Positions 24,771-34,839 of a stretch of 64,000 nucleotides of DNA are shown here, piece after piece. The notes under the pieces were generated by a model, which worked only from the letters and a program-made list of their open reading frames with translations, had not been told where the DNA came from and searched no databases. The first letter of the stretch is position 1. Each line of letters starts with the position of its first letter. Origin of the DNA: Cryptomeria japonica (Eukaryota; Streptophyta; Pinopsida; Cupressales; Cupressaceae); contig NC_081414.1 in assembly GCF_030272615.1 (NCBI RefSeq), positions 306,467,164 through 306,531,163 of the forward strand, given 5' to 3'. The position numbers and the translations under genes were made by a program.

Positions 24771-26040
24771 TGTAGACACCTAAAAATGGTCAACGCTTGC
24801 GGAGTCATACTTTAACATTTGCGCATTGCCTCATCTTATGTTTTTGCGTTGCATTAACATTTCTCCTATGTCACGCACTTGGTTTTTATCATTTGCGAGC
24901 ATCGAGTCCTTCTTCTGCACTCTTCATTTGTCTCACTTTCGAATTAGGTCTTGTCGATAACAATTTTCAGTCATGATTTTTGTCAATCTTGTCAATCTCT
25001 TATCAACTTGTCAATCTCATCAATTTTGCGATCGATTTGTCATCGATCCTTGTCCTCTTCAATCATGTCAATTGGCGCATATCAATTTGGTCTCTTTATC
25101 AATATTGGTCAATTTTTCAACCAATTTCAATTATTTATCAATAAAATCATTTATCAATTCAAAATCATGATCGAATCGACATCAAATAAATCTTGCATCA
25201 AGACCTAATTGTCATCTTTGCATTTCTAATTCATCTTCTAGGGTTTCATGATTTAATCATTTAACCTTGTTTGTCATTTCTCCCTTTAGGTTAAATAATT
25301 TATTTATTTATCCTAAGTCTTCTTGTCAAAATTAAATGTTTATTTAATTGGCTAATTAATTCCTCCTATTTTTGTAAATTAATTAATGAATGAGAAATTA
25401 TTAATTAATTTACCTAATTTGCATCAATTTCCTAATTTCCAAGTCATCATTTCTAACCTAATTTTTAATTTCTCCTAAATTCCTAAATGTCTATTTCTAT
25501 TCCAAAATCTTGTCATAAATCCTTGCATAGCAATTTGTCATAAATTGTCATAAATCTTGTCATAAATCCTTGCATAGCAATTTGTCATACACATGTCATA
25601 ATTTTGCTATTCTTGATTTGAATTTCCATTCGAATCATTATCATGCTAATTTGATCATTTCTCCAATTTATCTATAAATTGGATGAATTTCTTCAATCTC
25701 AATCTAATAATCACTTGTTTTTAAATTACTTTGTCGAATCAATCACGCTTCAAGTACTCTTGAGAAATCATCTTGTCTACTTGCTTTCATACCATGATCA
25801 TGCACTAGTAGGTGAGACCCACAACAAAGCTATTTGGAGAAGAAAGAAGGACAATGGAGCCGCATGAAGGAAGCATTCAGATCTACGTTTGGTTTGCATA
25901 GTATTTAGTTTTGAATGTTTTGTCTTTATGTCTTTATTGAGTGTGTTTAGGATAGATCATTACATTTGAGCTTTAGTGATTGAGCTAATGATTAGTATGT
26001 TTTGATTTGTTTGTGATGATTTCCTATTTCCTAAGCTACA
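24771..26040 (+). mobile_element. H3 solo LTR (family H)
   Basis: Plus-strand LTR starting TGTAGACACC and ending AAGCTACA with no internal region. It is flanked by gcacc (24766-24770) and acacc (26041-26045), a TSD with one mismatch. It likely formed by recombination between the two LTRs of a former full element. Confidence 0.82.
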
Positions 26041-26045
26041 ACACC

Positions 26046-26094
26046 AATGTTAAAATACGACTCCGCAAGCGTTGACCAGTTTTAGATGTCTACA
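26046..26094 (-). repeat. H2 LTR, 5' tip
   Basis: Ends in GATGTCTACA (reverse of TGTAGACATC), completing the LTR that began at 10473. It is followed at once by the reverse complement of the polypurine tract, so this LTR is a 5' LTR for sequence to its left and a 3' LTR for remnants to its right. Confidence 0.75.
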
Positions 26095-27236
26095 TTTTGC
26101 CCCTCTTTGAGACAATGTGATTTTAAGCATTATTTCAAAGAACGATAATGAAAATGCCCCAGACACTGACAATGACATATGCAATGCCAAAGATCAGATT
26201 AGCATGAAAGTGATTCGAATGGAAATTCAAATCAAGAATAGCAAAATCATGACAAGTGTATGACAAATTGCTATGCAAGGATTTATGACAATTTATGACA
26301 ATTTATGACAAATTGCTATGCAAGAATTTATGACAAGTTTTTGAAATAGAAATAGACATTTAGGAATTTAGGAGAAATTAGAAAATTAGGTTAGAAATGA
26401 TGACTTGGAAATGAGGAAATTGATGCAAATTAGGTAAATTAATTAATAATTTTTCATTCATTAATTAATTTACAAAAAGAGGAGGAATTAATTAGCCAAT
26501 TAAATAAATATTTAATTGTGACAAGAAGACTTAGGATAGATAAATCATTTAACCTAGAGGGAGAAATGACAAACAAGGTTAAATGAATAAATCATGAAAC
26601 CCTAGAAGATGAATTAGAAATGCAAGAACGACAATTAGGTCTTGATGTAGGATCGACTTGATCATGATTCTGACTTGATAAAATGCACCAATTGATGAGG
26701 AACAATGACTAATTGATCCAAATTGACATGATTGAGAAGGACAACGATCGATGTCAAATTGATCGCAAAATGAAAATGACAACGATCGATGACAAACATA
26801 GATTGCAAAATGACAAGATTGGAAATGACCACAATCGATGACAAATCGATCGCAAGATGACAAGATTGAAAATGACAATGATCGATGACAAATCGATCGC
26901 ATGATGATAAGATTGAAAATGACAATGATCGATGACAAATCGATCATAAGATGAAAAGATTGATAAAAGGACAAAACCCTAATTAGGATTGATGATGTCC
27001 AAAATGATGACAAATGAGCGTGCACATTGATGCGATAGGATAAGATCGATCAAAATCATGACTACAGATTGTTATCGACAAGACCAAATTCGAAAGCGAG
27101 CCAAATGAAGAATGCAGAAGAAGGACCCGATGCTCGCAAATGATAAAGACCAAGTATGCAACCTAGAAGAAATGTTAATGCAACACCAATGTTAAGGTAT
27201 GATTCCGCAAGCATTGACCAGTTTTAGACGTCTACA
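26095..27236 (-). repeat. Internal remnant plus partial LTR (tandem unit 1)
   Basis: 26095-26187 is the reverse complement of the last ~90 bp of internal sequence, including the polypurine tract. It joins abruptly to the middle of an H LTR (26188 onward), which runs to GACGTCTACA at 27236. The LTR's other end and nearly all of the internal region are missing. The LTR part contains gatcgatgac repeats at 26740-26960. Confidence 0.75.
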
Positions 27237-28320
27237 TTTTGCCCCTCTTTGAGACAATGCGATTTTAAGCGTTGTTTCAAAGAACAATAATGAAAATGCC
27301 CTAGACAATGACAATGACATATGCATGCCCCCTCAAGGAATTGGCCGGAAAAATCCAGAAAAGAGGAATTTAGGAGAAATTAGAAAATTAGGTTAGAAAT
27401 GATGACTTGGAAATTAGGAAATTGATGAAAATTAGGTAAATTAATTAATAATTTCTCATTCATTAATTAATTGACAAAAATATGAGGAATTAATTAGCCA
27501 ATTAAATAAACATCTAATTGTGACAAGAAGAGTTAGGATAAATAAATAAATCATTTATCCTAAAGAGAAAATGGAGAGCAAATGACAAACAAGGTTAAAT
27601 GAATAAATCATGAAACCCTAGAAGATAAATTAGAAATGCAAGGATGACAATTAGGTCTTGATGTAAGATTGATTTGATGTCGATTCGATCATGATTTTGA
27701 ATTGATAAATGATTCATACTGATAAGTGATTTGATAAATGCACCAATTAATGAGGAACAATGACTAATTGATCCAAATTGACATGATTGAGAAGGACGAT
27801 GATCGATGACAAATTGATCACAAGATGACAAGAATGACAACGATCGATGACAAAATAGATTGCAAAATGACAAGATTGAAAATGACCACGATCGATGACA
27901 AATTGATCACAAGATGACAAGATTGAAAATGACAACGATCGATGACAAATCGATCGCAAAACGACAAGATTGATAAGAGGACAACGATCGATGACAAATC
28001 AATCGCAAAGTGACAAGATTGATAAGAGAAAAAAACCCTAATTAGGATTGACAATGTCCAAAATGATAACAAATGAGCACGCACATTGATGCGGCAGGAT
28101 AAGATTGACCAAAATCATGACTGAAGATTGTTATCAACAAGACCAAATTCGAAAGCGAGACAAATGAAGAATGCAAAAGAAGGACTCGATGCTAACAAAT
28201 GATAAAGACCAAGTGTGCAACATAGAAGAAATGTTAATGTGATGCAAAAACCTAAAATAAGGCAATGCGCCAATGTTAAAATATGACTCTGCAAGCATTG
28301 ACCAATTTTAGACGTCTACA
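27237..28320 (-). repeat. Internal remnant plus partial LTR (tandem unit 2)
   Basis: 27237-27355 repeats the polypurine-tract-proximal internal sequence, then joins mid-LTR sequence (27356 onward) ending GACGTCTACA at 28320 beside the TSD. It has the same layout as unit 1 with a different deletion point. Imperfect repeats of about 43 bp with cgatcgatgac cores are clear at 27780-28020. Confidence 0.75.
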
Positions 28321-28806
28321 ATTTGATATGTCAATAGCAGTAGAGTTATCACAGTGAATGACTACTGGTGCATTACAATCCACCTTTATATCCTTCAACA
28401 TTTGCTTCATCCATAGAACCTGTGTATAGTTAGTAGCAACATCAACATACTCAACTTCAATAGTAGATAAAGAAGTACATGATTGTTTCTTTCTAATCCA
28501 TGAAACCGACTTGTTTCCAAGAAAGAAAACTCCACAAAAAGTACTTTTCTAGTCATCAACATCTCTAGCCCAATCAGCATCTGTATATGCACATAAAGTA
28601 AATTTATCATCCTTAGGGTATCACAAACCATATTCTGATGTAACTTGCAAGTATCTAAAAATCTTTTTTAGTGCACTCTCATGATTTTCTCTAGGATCAC
28701 TCTGAAATCTTGAAATAATACAAACATCATTCATTATGTTAGGCCTATTCTGAGTAAAATAAAGAAGACCTCCAATAATAGATTTGTATCTTGTAGGATT
28801 TAACAG
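28321..28806 (-). pseudogene. Copia RT end / RNase H body (element G, part 1)
   Basis: Minus-strand translation shows YKSIIGGLLYFTQ, RPNIMN, RYLQVTSEYGLWYP, AYTDADWA, LSTIEVEYV and CDNSTAID, the standard end of copia RT and RNase H with its acidic residues. There is a TAG stop just after the DADWA block. The frame stops at the H insertion (TSD atttg at 28321) and resumes at 2415. On the other side it is cut by element F, so the rest of G must lie beyond the nested block. Confidence 0.88.
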
Positions 28807-30034
28807 TGTAGAAACTATTGGAATTATGAACTGATTATGTGTTGCATTGATGTCAACACTAGCTGATATGGATGGTTACCGATAGACAAGTTTTGGTTAC
28901 CGATAGAAGATATAGTGTTACCGACAAAAGAGATTATCTGTTGGACACTTCTGACATGTTTGGATCAGTAAAGTATATTGGATTTCATGAGTTATATGCT
29001 CCATAAGCATGTTTTGGTTAGCTGGTATTGGCTTGGTAATTGGATGTTATCATACACTCTGGTAAACCCGTACCGACACTGGTTTAAGGCTTTACCGGTA
29101 GAGCTTTTATTAAGGAATCATGACAAGATGCACAATTGGTGTTGGTGCAGCTTCTTTGAGGATTTCAAGATTCTAAAGATGTTCGTTGATCATGCTTCAA
29201 TTGCTTGAAGACATTTCTTTGGCATGGTGGACCCAGAATAGGTCTAGTACCTATCTAGGTTATGGACCGCTATCATGCTAGCATGTACTCTACATGTTAC
29301 CTAGATGATTCAAGATGATTTATGGATTTGTTATTATTGTTTTGGTCTTAAGTCGATATGGCATATCATTGTAAATGGAACTATGTAATGATATTATTGT
29401 AATATCTTTAGGTGGCTAACCTAATTGGTTTAGGCCTTGGGGTTATTGAAAAGGTCATGTTCAAGGAATGTAATGTGTGAATATTGTAATATGATTTAGG
29501 CAGAGGAGTTGGTCGATCATTGGTGATCGAGTTGGATTCAGAAGAGGACTTAGTCCTTCGGTATTGAGCTTAACCGGGACTGTAATAAGGCATAGTAGAT
29601 ACTATTTCCAGAAATTCACTCTATTGGATTGTTGTCCATTTATCTTGAGAAGGTTGTAGCCTCTCTATATTCAATGAGACTCTTTTGTAATGAGTAGTAC
29701 GCTCTAGGTAGTGTGCCTTCCTGCAAGTGCAGACCCTTCTTGTAACACATAATTTTTGCAGAAGTATCATCTGACTATGGGTAGGCTTCCCACCATGGTT
29801 TTTCCCTTTACGGGTTTTCCATGTACAAATCAGGGTTCTATGTGGTATGGTTGCTTTGCATTGATTATTTAGTTAATTGTTAAGTTGTATTGTTTACCGG
29901 TATTTTTTCCTATCAGCATCTGTATGTGCTTTACCGATACTTGATTTGTTCAAGGTTGTATTATGAATTAAAAGTTATAATCTATTAAGAACTGATTCAC
30001 CCCCCCTCTCAGTTGTTCGCTAGTTATCCTAACA
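28807..30034 (+). mobile_element. Element F, 5' LTR (copia, plus strand)
   Basis: Starts at or near TGTAGAAACT (the start is uncertain by about 20 bp) and ends CCTAACA before a PBS. It is similar in layout to the G LTR: GATTATGTGTTGCATTGATG near the start, the hairpin-like GTGGGTAGGCTTCCCAC, then GGTTTTTCCC, then CACCCCCCCTCTCAG near the end. Confidence 0.75.
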
Positions 30035-30036
30035 AC

Positions 30037-30048
30037 TAGTATCAGAGC
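30037..30048 (+). promoter_or_regulatory. Element F primer-binding site
   Basis: TAGTATCAGAGC, two bases after the LTR. It differs from the initiator-Met tRNA site used by copia elements (TGGTATCAGAGC) by one G-to-A change. Confidence 0.7.
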
Positions 30049-30092
30049 TTTGGTCCTCTTTTGCAGAAGCTTAACTGCTTGAGGTAGATCCT

Positions 30093-30427
30093 ATGGCAGC
30101 TAACACTTCTAATCCACTGACTTGCAAGATGAAGGCAACTGCAATTAATGAGTTGAGAACAATGGCAAACATTTTAGTCAACAAAGACATTCTGATTGGG
30201 GAATTATCTTCTTTTGAGCTTGAAGAATTTGGATCTTCTGGAGTTGTAAAGTCTGAACCTTCTTTTCATGCATCATCATCAACATCTACCAACAAAAGTG
30301 ATTGGAGAGCCCTATATGAAAAAGAATTAGAAGACATGAGGAAATAAGATGAAGAGCTTGAGAAAATTGAAGCATTATTTTCTAGAACAATACCTAAAGG
30401 TCCAATTGGAAGTAAGTATGAAGGAAA
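30093..30427 (+). pseudogene. Element F gag N-terminal fragment
   Basis: ATG-started frame of 84 codons (MAANTSN..., Ser-rich, ending ELEDMRK) with a stop at 30345. The same frame continues past the stop (DEELEKIEALF, IPKGPIGSKYEGN) until element C begins. Position after LTR and PBS makes it the start of gag. No domain is recognised in so short a piece. Confidence 0.55.
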
Positions 30428-31290
30428 TGTTGGTATTTTTTATGATGTTTTTGATTGTCATTGATGGACACACACTTACTTGATGTATGAGTTATGCTCA
30501 ATTAGTAGTTGTTCCAACTGGTATTTTATGTCATTGAATGTGTAGTCTTTAGACTATTGGTATTTTATAGAAGATGGTTTACTGGTCACAGATTGACTAA
30601 AGACCTCAAGCGGTATGAGGATCTCAAGTGGAACAAAGGATGCGAGCGGCAGTCACTTGTTTTTTGTCAGAACACTACGATTTTCCAGTCTGCACTTTTG
30701 ACAACCTGTAATTGGTATATTGTATTAACCAATATATATCTATGATGAGTTACCAACTAGCATTATTGTAATGTGTGATGAGTTATCATCCACTGACACT
30801 TTGGTAGTATTTTTGTGTCGTGTTACCAAATGTGTCAAGATGCACTGTACCTAGTAACTTGTAGTCTAATCTTATTGGACCAACATGAAATTAGATTCCT
30901 TTATAAGGACATCATGTATAGGTTTTGTATATGAGGTAGAGAAGAAAAGGTTATTATATGTGATTAGTGAAGAGAAGGTTAGGTCTATGTGAAGAAATAG
31001 AGTGTGCAGATATAGAAGACTGAAGTAATGCTGAAATGCATTAACAAGGAGTTGTCAAGGATCTAATTAAGCATAATGTGCTATTATCTAGATCATTCAC
31101 TTGTTGATTACTCACAACTTTGACAAGTCTGGAGCCCTTAACCAGGTAGGCTTAGCAAAGCCTTTATAAATCCTCTAACAAGGTGGCACACAACTGTGGA
31201 TCTTAAAATCCTCTAATGGGTAGTCTTTAACAGGACTTATCTCCTAACAGAGATCTATATTCCTAACAGGATCTGTTCTGGTGAAGAACA
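30428..31290 (+). repeat. Element C 5' LTR, first segment
   Basis: U3-side part of the LTR. It has a TATA-like cctttataagg at about 30899, conserved in D as a ttttaaagg variant. It is cut after gaaca by element B and resumes at 45427. Confidence 0.75.
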
Positions 31291-33565
31291 TGTTGGCAAA
31301 TGCACACTCCAATGAGAAATTGTAGGTGATTGAAGGTATTGTCATTGATGGTTGTTGGCATTATGTGAACCGGTATGAAGATATAATGACATTATGTGTT
31401 GTCATTGATGTCAATATGATGAAGAGAAGAGAACCGGTATAACACTGTGAACTGGAAAATATGATGAAGAGAAGAGAACCAGTATAACATTGTGAACCAG
31501 CATTTGTGCCAAAGTGAAGCGGTGTGTTTGTTCAAGGTGAACCAACATACGGTTATGAGAACCAACACATGGAAGCATTGTATGACTACTGGTTGGTAGT
31601 CTCAACTTCAGGGTTTCTAGTTGAAGTGCTTCAAGCCTGTGTGGCTCAACTAGTGACTTTGTGTGATGAGTTAGCATGATAATGAAGAACATATCATGTT
31701 GCCACATAAGCCTTGTGTGCGTGAAGGATCTTGCATGAAGGAGATTGTTCCTATCTACCTCAAGAATGTGCGAAGTCTGTAAACGGTGATAATGTGTGAT
31801 GGGTTATCAACCGCCATGAAATCAGTGCAAAACGAATGATGGAGATTAATGTAGTGTGCTCAATGGTCAAGATTGAATCGTTTGAATTCCTTAACCTAAC
31901 AGGTTTAGGGTTTAGGTTTTATGCTACCAACCTATCTGTTTTCCTATAAAGTCAATGTTGTGATTCTTTCCAGGGTTGTTGTCAAAATTTGTGTGTGTGT
32001 ATCCAAGAGAATAGATACGTGATTCTTGCCAGGCCAGAGGAGAGAGGTGATACCTGCAAAGTGTAAGTGTAGAAGGTGAAGAGGAGCTTAAGTAGATCTG
32101 CATTGGCATTAAGTGTTGTTACCAGATCATTGTAATACTTGTTGATCTCTAACCACTTCAACAGTTGAGAAATCCCTTAACAGGGTAGCTTTAACTGGCT
32201 TACTATAAATCCTTTAACAGGGTGACTCAAAACCATTGAGTTCTTGAAATCCTCTAACAAGGTAACCTTTAATAGGGTTTAACCCTTAACCGGGTATTCT
32301 AGCCATCCCTTAACTGGGTGATCCCTAATAGGATCGGTTCCTAACATAACCTATTGTATCAATCTTTAACCGGACAAGGCTCCTAATAGAGCGGACTTCT
32401 AAAGAGTTCAAAAAAAAGCTTGTGGGTATTCATCCCTATCGTGGTTTTTCCCAGTTGGGTTTCCATGTGAAAAATATGTGTGTCATGTGTGATGTCTTCT
32501 TCATGTGATGCTATGTTGTTTTCTGTCAAGCAATGAATCATGTTGATCTAGTTGCTTATATGTATATCTTTGATGGTAGATTACTTGTTCATGCATTAGG
32601 GTGAAATGGAAATGAAGTGTTAGATTGTAAGAGAAGACAAGTGTCAACTGGTTTATGCTTGCCTTAGTTATTCTTGGTTTTGCCAGTTGTACTCTGTTTA
32701 AGGACTAGTGTTACTATTTATCTGTCAATGCACAGTGTCTGCAGATGAACTAGTTCAAGAGTGTGTTTTTGCCTGTACTGATTCACCCCCCCCTCTCAGT
32801 ACCGGTTTGGTACTATTCATTCATCATTGAGTTATCAATGGAAACCTTACAATCATGTGATACCAATAGGCACTGACACAGGAAGACTCTACACTAGCAT
32901 ATAGAACACCGACACCAAAAAGGAAGATTATCGACACCTTGGCCGACAATAATTTTGTATTAATGTATTTTGTAATTAATTGTAAAATATTTTGTAAGTC
33001 GACATGGAAAATTGTAATATGACTCATATATGTATGAGATCATTGTAGATCATTTGTGATATGATATGATGAGAAATATGAATAAAAGGTAGCAAACCTA
33101 ATATGAAAATTATTGGTTAAGGGTTTATGTATGTAGCGAAGCTTAAACCGATACTGAATCTAGCATGACAGATGCTAGTCTGAAGCAGTACAAGACATTG
33201 GATTTGAATAATCCATTTTTGTAAGTTAGTGTGACTTCCTTTGTAACTAAGCAGTGAGCTCTAGGCACTTGGCCTTCCTGCATGTGCAGTCCCCTATTGT
33301 AAGCAGTAATATTCTCTTATTGGCCAATAAGTGAATATTGTGGGTCACAAATCCCACTGAGGTTTTTCCCACACCGGGTTTCCTTGTTAAAATATTGTGT
33401 TATGGTGTGCTTTTCATGTTATGGTTGTTATTTTTATTTGCTACATTATTTTTGGTTTACCGGTACACAATTTTAATATGCTTTTCATGTTATAAGTTAA
33501 GAAAATTTCTATACTGGTCAGATACTGATTCACCCCACATCACAGTATCTTTGGGAATCCTAACA
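31291..33565 (+). repeat. Element B 5' LTR (interrupted)
   Basis: The segments 31291-31352 and 32838-33565 together match the 3' LTR at 44641-45421. The insert between them is a solo LTR. It ends CTAACA two bases before the PBS and includes GTGGGTCACAAATCCCAC with GAGGTTTTTCCC. Confidence 0.82.
31353..32837 (+). mobile_element. Solo copia-type LTR inside B's LTR
   Basis: 1485 bp from TGTTGGCATT to GAGTTATCA, flanked by atggt and atgga (TSD with one mismatch). It contains many ctaacagggt-like short repeats (31190-style and 32170-32400), cctataaagtc as a possible TATA box near 31946, CGTGGTTTTTCCC and CACCCCCCCCTCTCAGTA near its end. No internal region. Confidence 0.75.
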
Positions 33566-33567
33566 AT

Positions 33568-33579
33568 TGGTATCAGAGC
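33568..33579 (+). promoter_or_regulatory. Element B primer-binding site
   Basis: TGGTATCAGAGC, two bases after the 5' LTR. It is an exact complement of the initiator-Met tRNA 3' end as used by copia elements. Confidence 0.9.
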
Positions 33580-33636
33580 TTGGTCCTCTATTTTCAAAAG
33601 CCTAGTAGCTTGAGGAAGATCTTGACACCGATAGAG

Positions 33637-33898
33637 ATGGAAAACTTGAGAAAGCAATTAGAAATAGCTCTTTCAGATTATGATGTATACAAAGTAAAGA
33701 ATATCAAACTTGAGGATTATCTAAAGGCTGCTCAGGATATAATTTGATGACTTCAAGAAAATTTCACCATTGCAAGAAATAAAATAAGAGAACTTTGTGA
33801 GAAGATGCAGAAAGAGGAAGATGAGAAGGAAACTCTTAATGATTTGGTGAACCAGCTGAGACAAGATAACTGTACAATGAAGAATGAGATGTAAGATA
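33637..33898 (+). pseudogene. Element B gag, N-terminal part
   Basis: Starts ATG in a coiled-coil-forming frame (LRKQLEIALSDYDVYKVKN..., then KIRELCEKMQKEEDEKE). It has a TGA after DII and a TAA just before the insertion of A. The frame continues at 39898 after A and its duplicated agata. Confidence 0.7.
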
Positions 33899-34783
33899 TG
33901 TAAGGAAGTTAAGTAGCGGAAACAACTTCCTACACTAACCTTGAGAGGAGGGTAATGCAAAACTTTTTCAGATCATTACAACAGTTACAGAAAATAGAAA
34001 TAGATATAATAGCAATCATACCACAACACAATGATTTACGTGGGGAAAACCCTTTCGGGAGAAAAACCCCACCCTCCAAAAGCAGCTCAATATTTTATTC
34101 AGCAATCAAAAACAGATTACAAAATACTTGCAGAGCAAGCTCTTCGCAGGAGTAGCACTAATCAGAGATTCAGAGGCAACTCAATAGCCATAAGACTCTT
34201 ACACACAACCTCTATCTCACACACCTCATAAATAGGAGATACAATACAAGAAACCGTCAAACGGTATTACAAAACCATGGGCTAAAACCACCCAATAAGG
34301 TGTAGCCGACCTTATCTCCCTTCTATGACATGTTAAAGCACACATCAACACGTGTTGCTCCCTTTTACAGCTCATTTATGTATTCGATACAAATTATTTT
34401 TCCTATTTCAGGAGTACAAACTTCCGGAGGCCATAACTTGAGAACCGGGTGTCCGATTGACGAACCGTTTGAAGCGCCGGAAAGCTCGTGAAGTGCTCTA
34501 TCACCTCGTAACCAGTTTCGCCGGTTACGGAAACTTTTCAGGGCGTTTCGGAGCCTCTAAAGTCCCCAAAATTAAGTTTAAACATTTTATTGCACCCCTC
34601 CAAGACGAAAACTTTAATATCTTCAAAACTAGCTGTGACCTTGCGACGCAACTTTACCGGAATGCTTATCTAGCCAACCAGAAGCTTCAGGGAGAGTTTC
34701 GCACCATTTCATGCTCAAATAAAAACTTACTATAAATAGTAACCTCGCATAAATGCAAGGTTGAGACACCATTTTTCCCAACA
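33899..34783 (-). repeat. Element A 3' LTR
   Basis: 885 bp. On the minus strand it begins TGTTGGGAAAAATGG and ends CTTCCTTACA. Near its start the minus strand reads tatttatag, a possible TATA box (plus-strand about 34730-34738). Confidence 0.93.
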
Positions 34784-34795
34784 AATCTCCCACTT
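34784..34795 (-). promoter_or_regulatory. Element A polypurine tract
   Basis: Minus strand AAGTGGGAGATT abuts the 3' LTR. A GTGGGAGAT tract before TGTTGGG is usual for Tork-type copia elements. Confidence 0.8.
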
Positions 34796-34839
34796 GTCGA
34801 ACACCTTGCATGAGCGGAAGGGAATGTCAACACAATGAA

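Larger units (their letters stand above)
2416..28320 (-). mobile_element. Compound insertion of family H LTR elements (25.9 kb)
   Basis: The block starts TGTAGATAGG and ends GACGTCTACA, flanked by the TSD atttg at 2411-2415 and 28321-28325. Removing the later insertions H1 (10940-23808) and H3 (24771-26040) leaves about 11.7 kb of minus-strand family H sequence. This consists of a truncated 3' LTR, an internal region, one complete LTR and two further partial LTRs with remnants of internal sequence between them. The single clean TSD around the whole block shows it entered as one event, or grew in place by recombination between LTRs afterwards. Confidence 0.8.

Noticed and set aside
24097-28084. 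Many minus-strand ORFs rich in Ser/Cys/His/Phe/Leu (also at 3195-3587, 11170-11545, 22583-22958)
   Set aside because: They are translations of the imperfect gatcgatgacaaat repeats in H LTRs. Similar ORFs arise in each LTR copy purely from the repeat, without ATG context or domain.
31353-32837. Host gene in the sequence inside B's LTR
   Set aside because: No ORF above noise; TG...CA ends, TSD and LTR-end motifs identify it as a solo LTR.
33568-33579. tRNA gene fragment at tggtatcagagc sites
   Set aside because: Only 12 bases directly after an LTR, with no cloverleaf; these are primer-binding sites.
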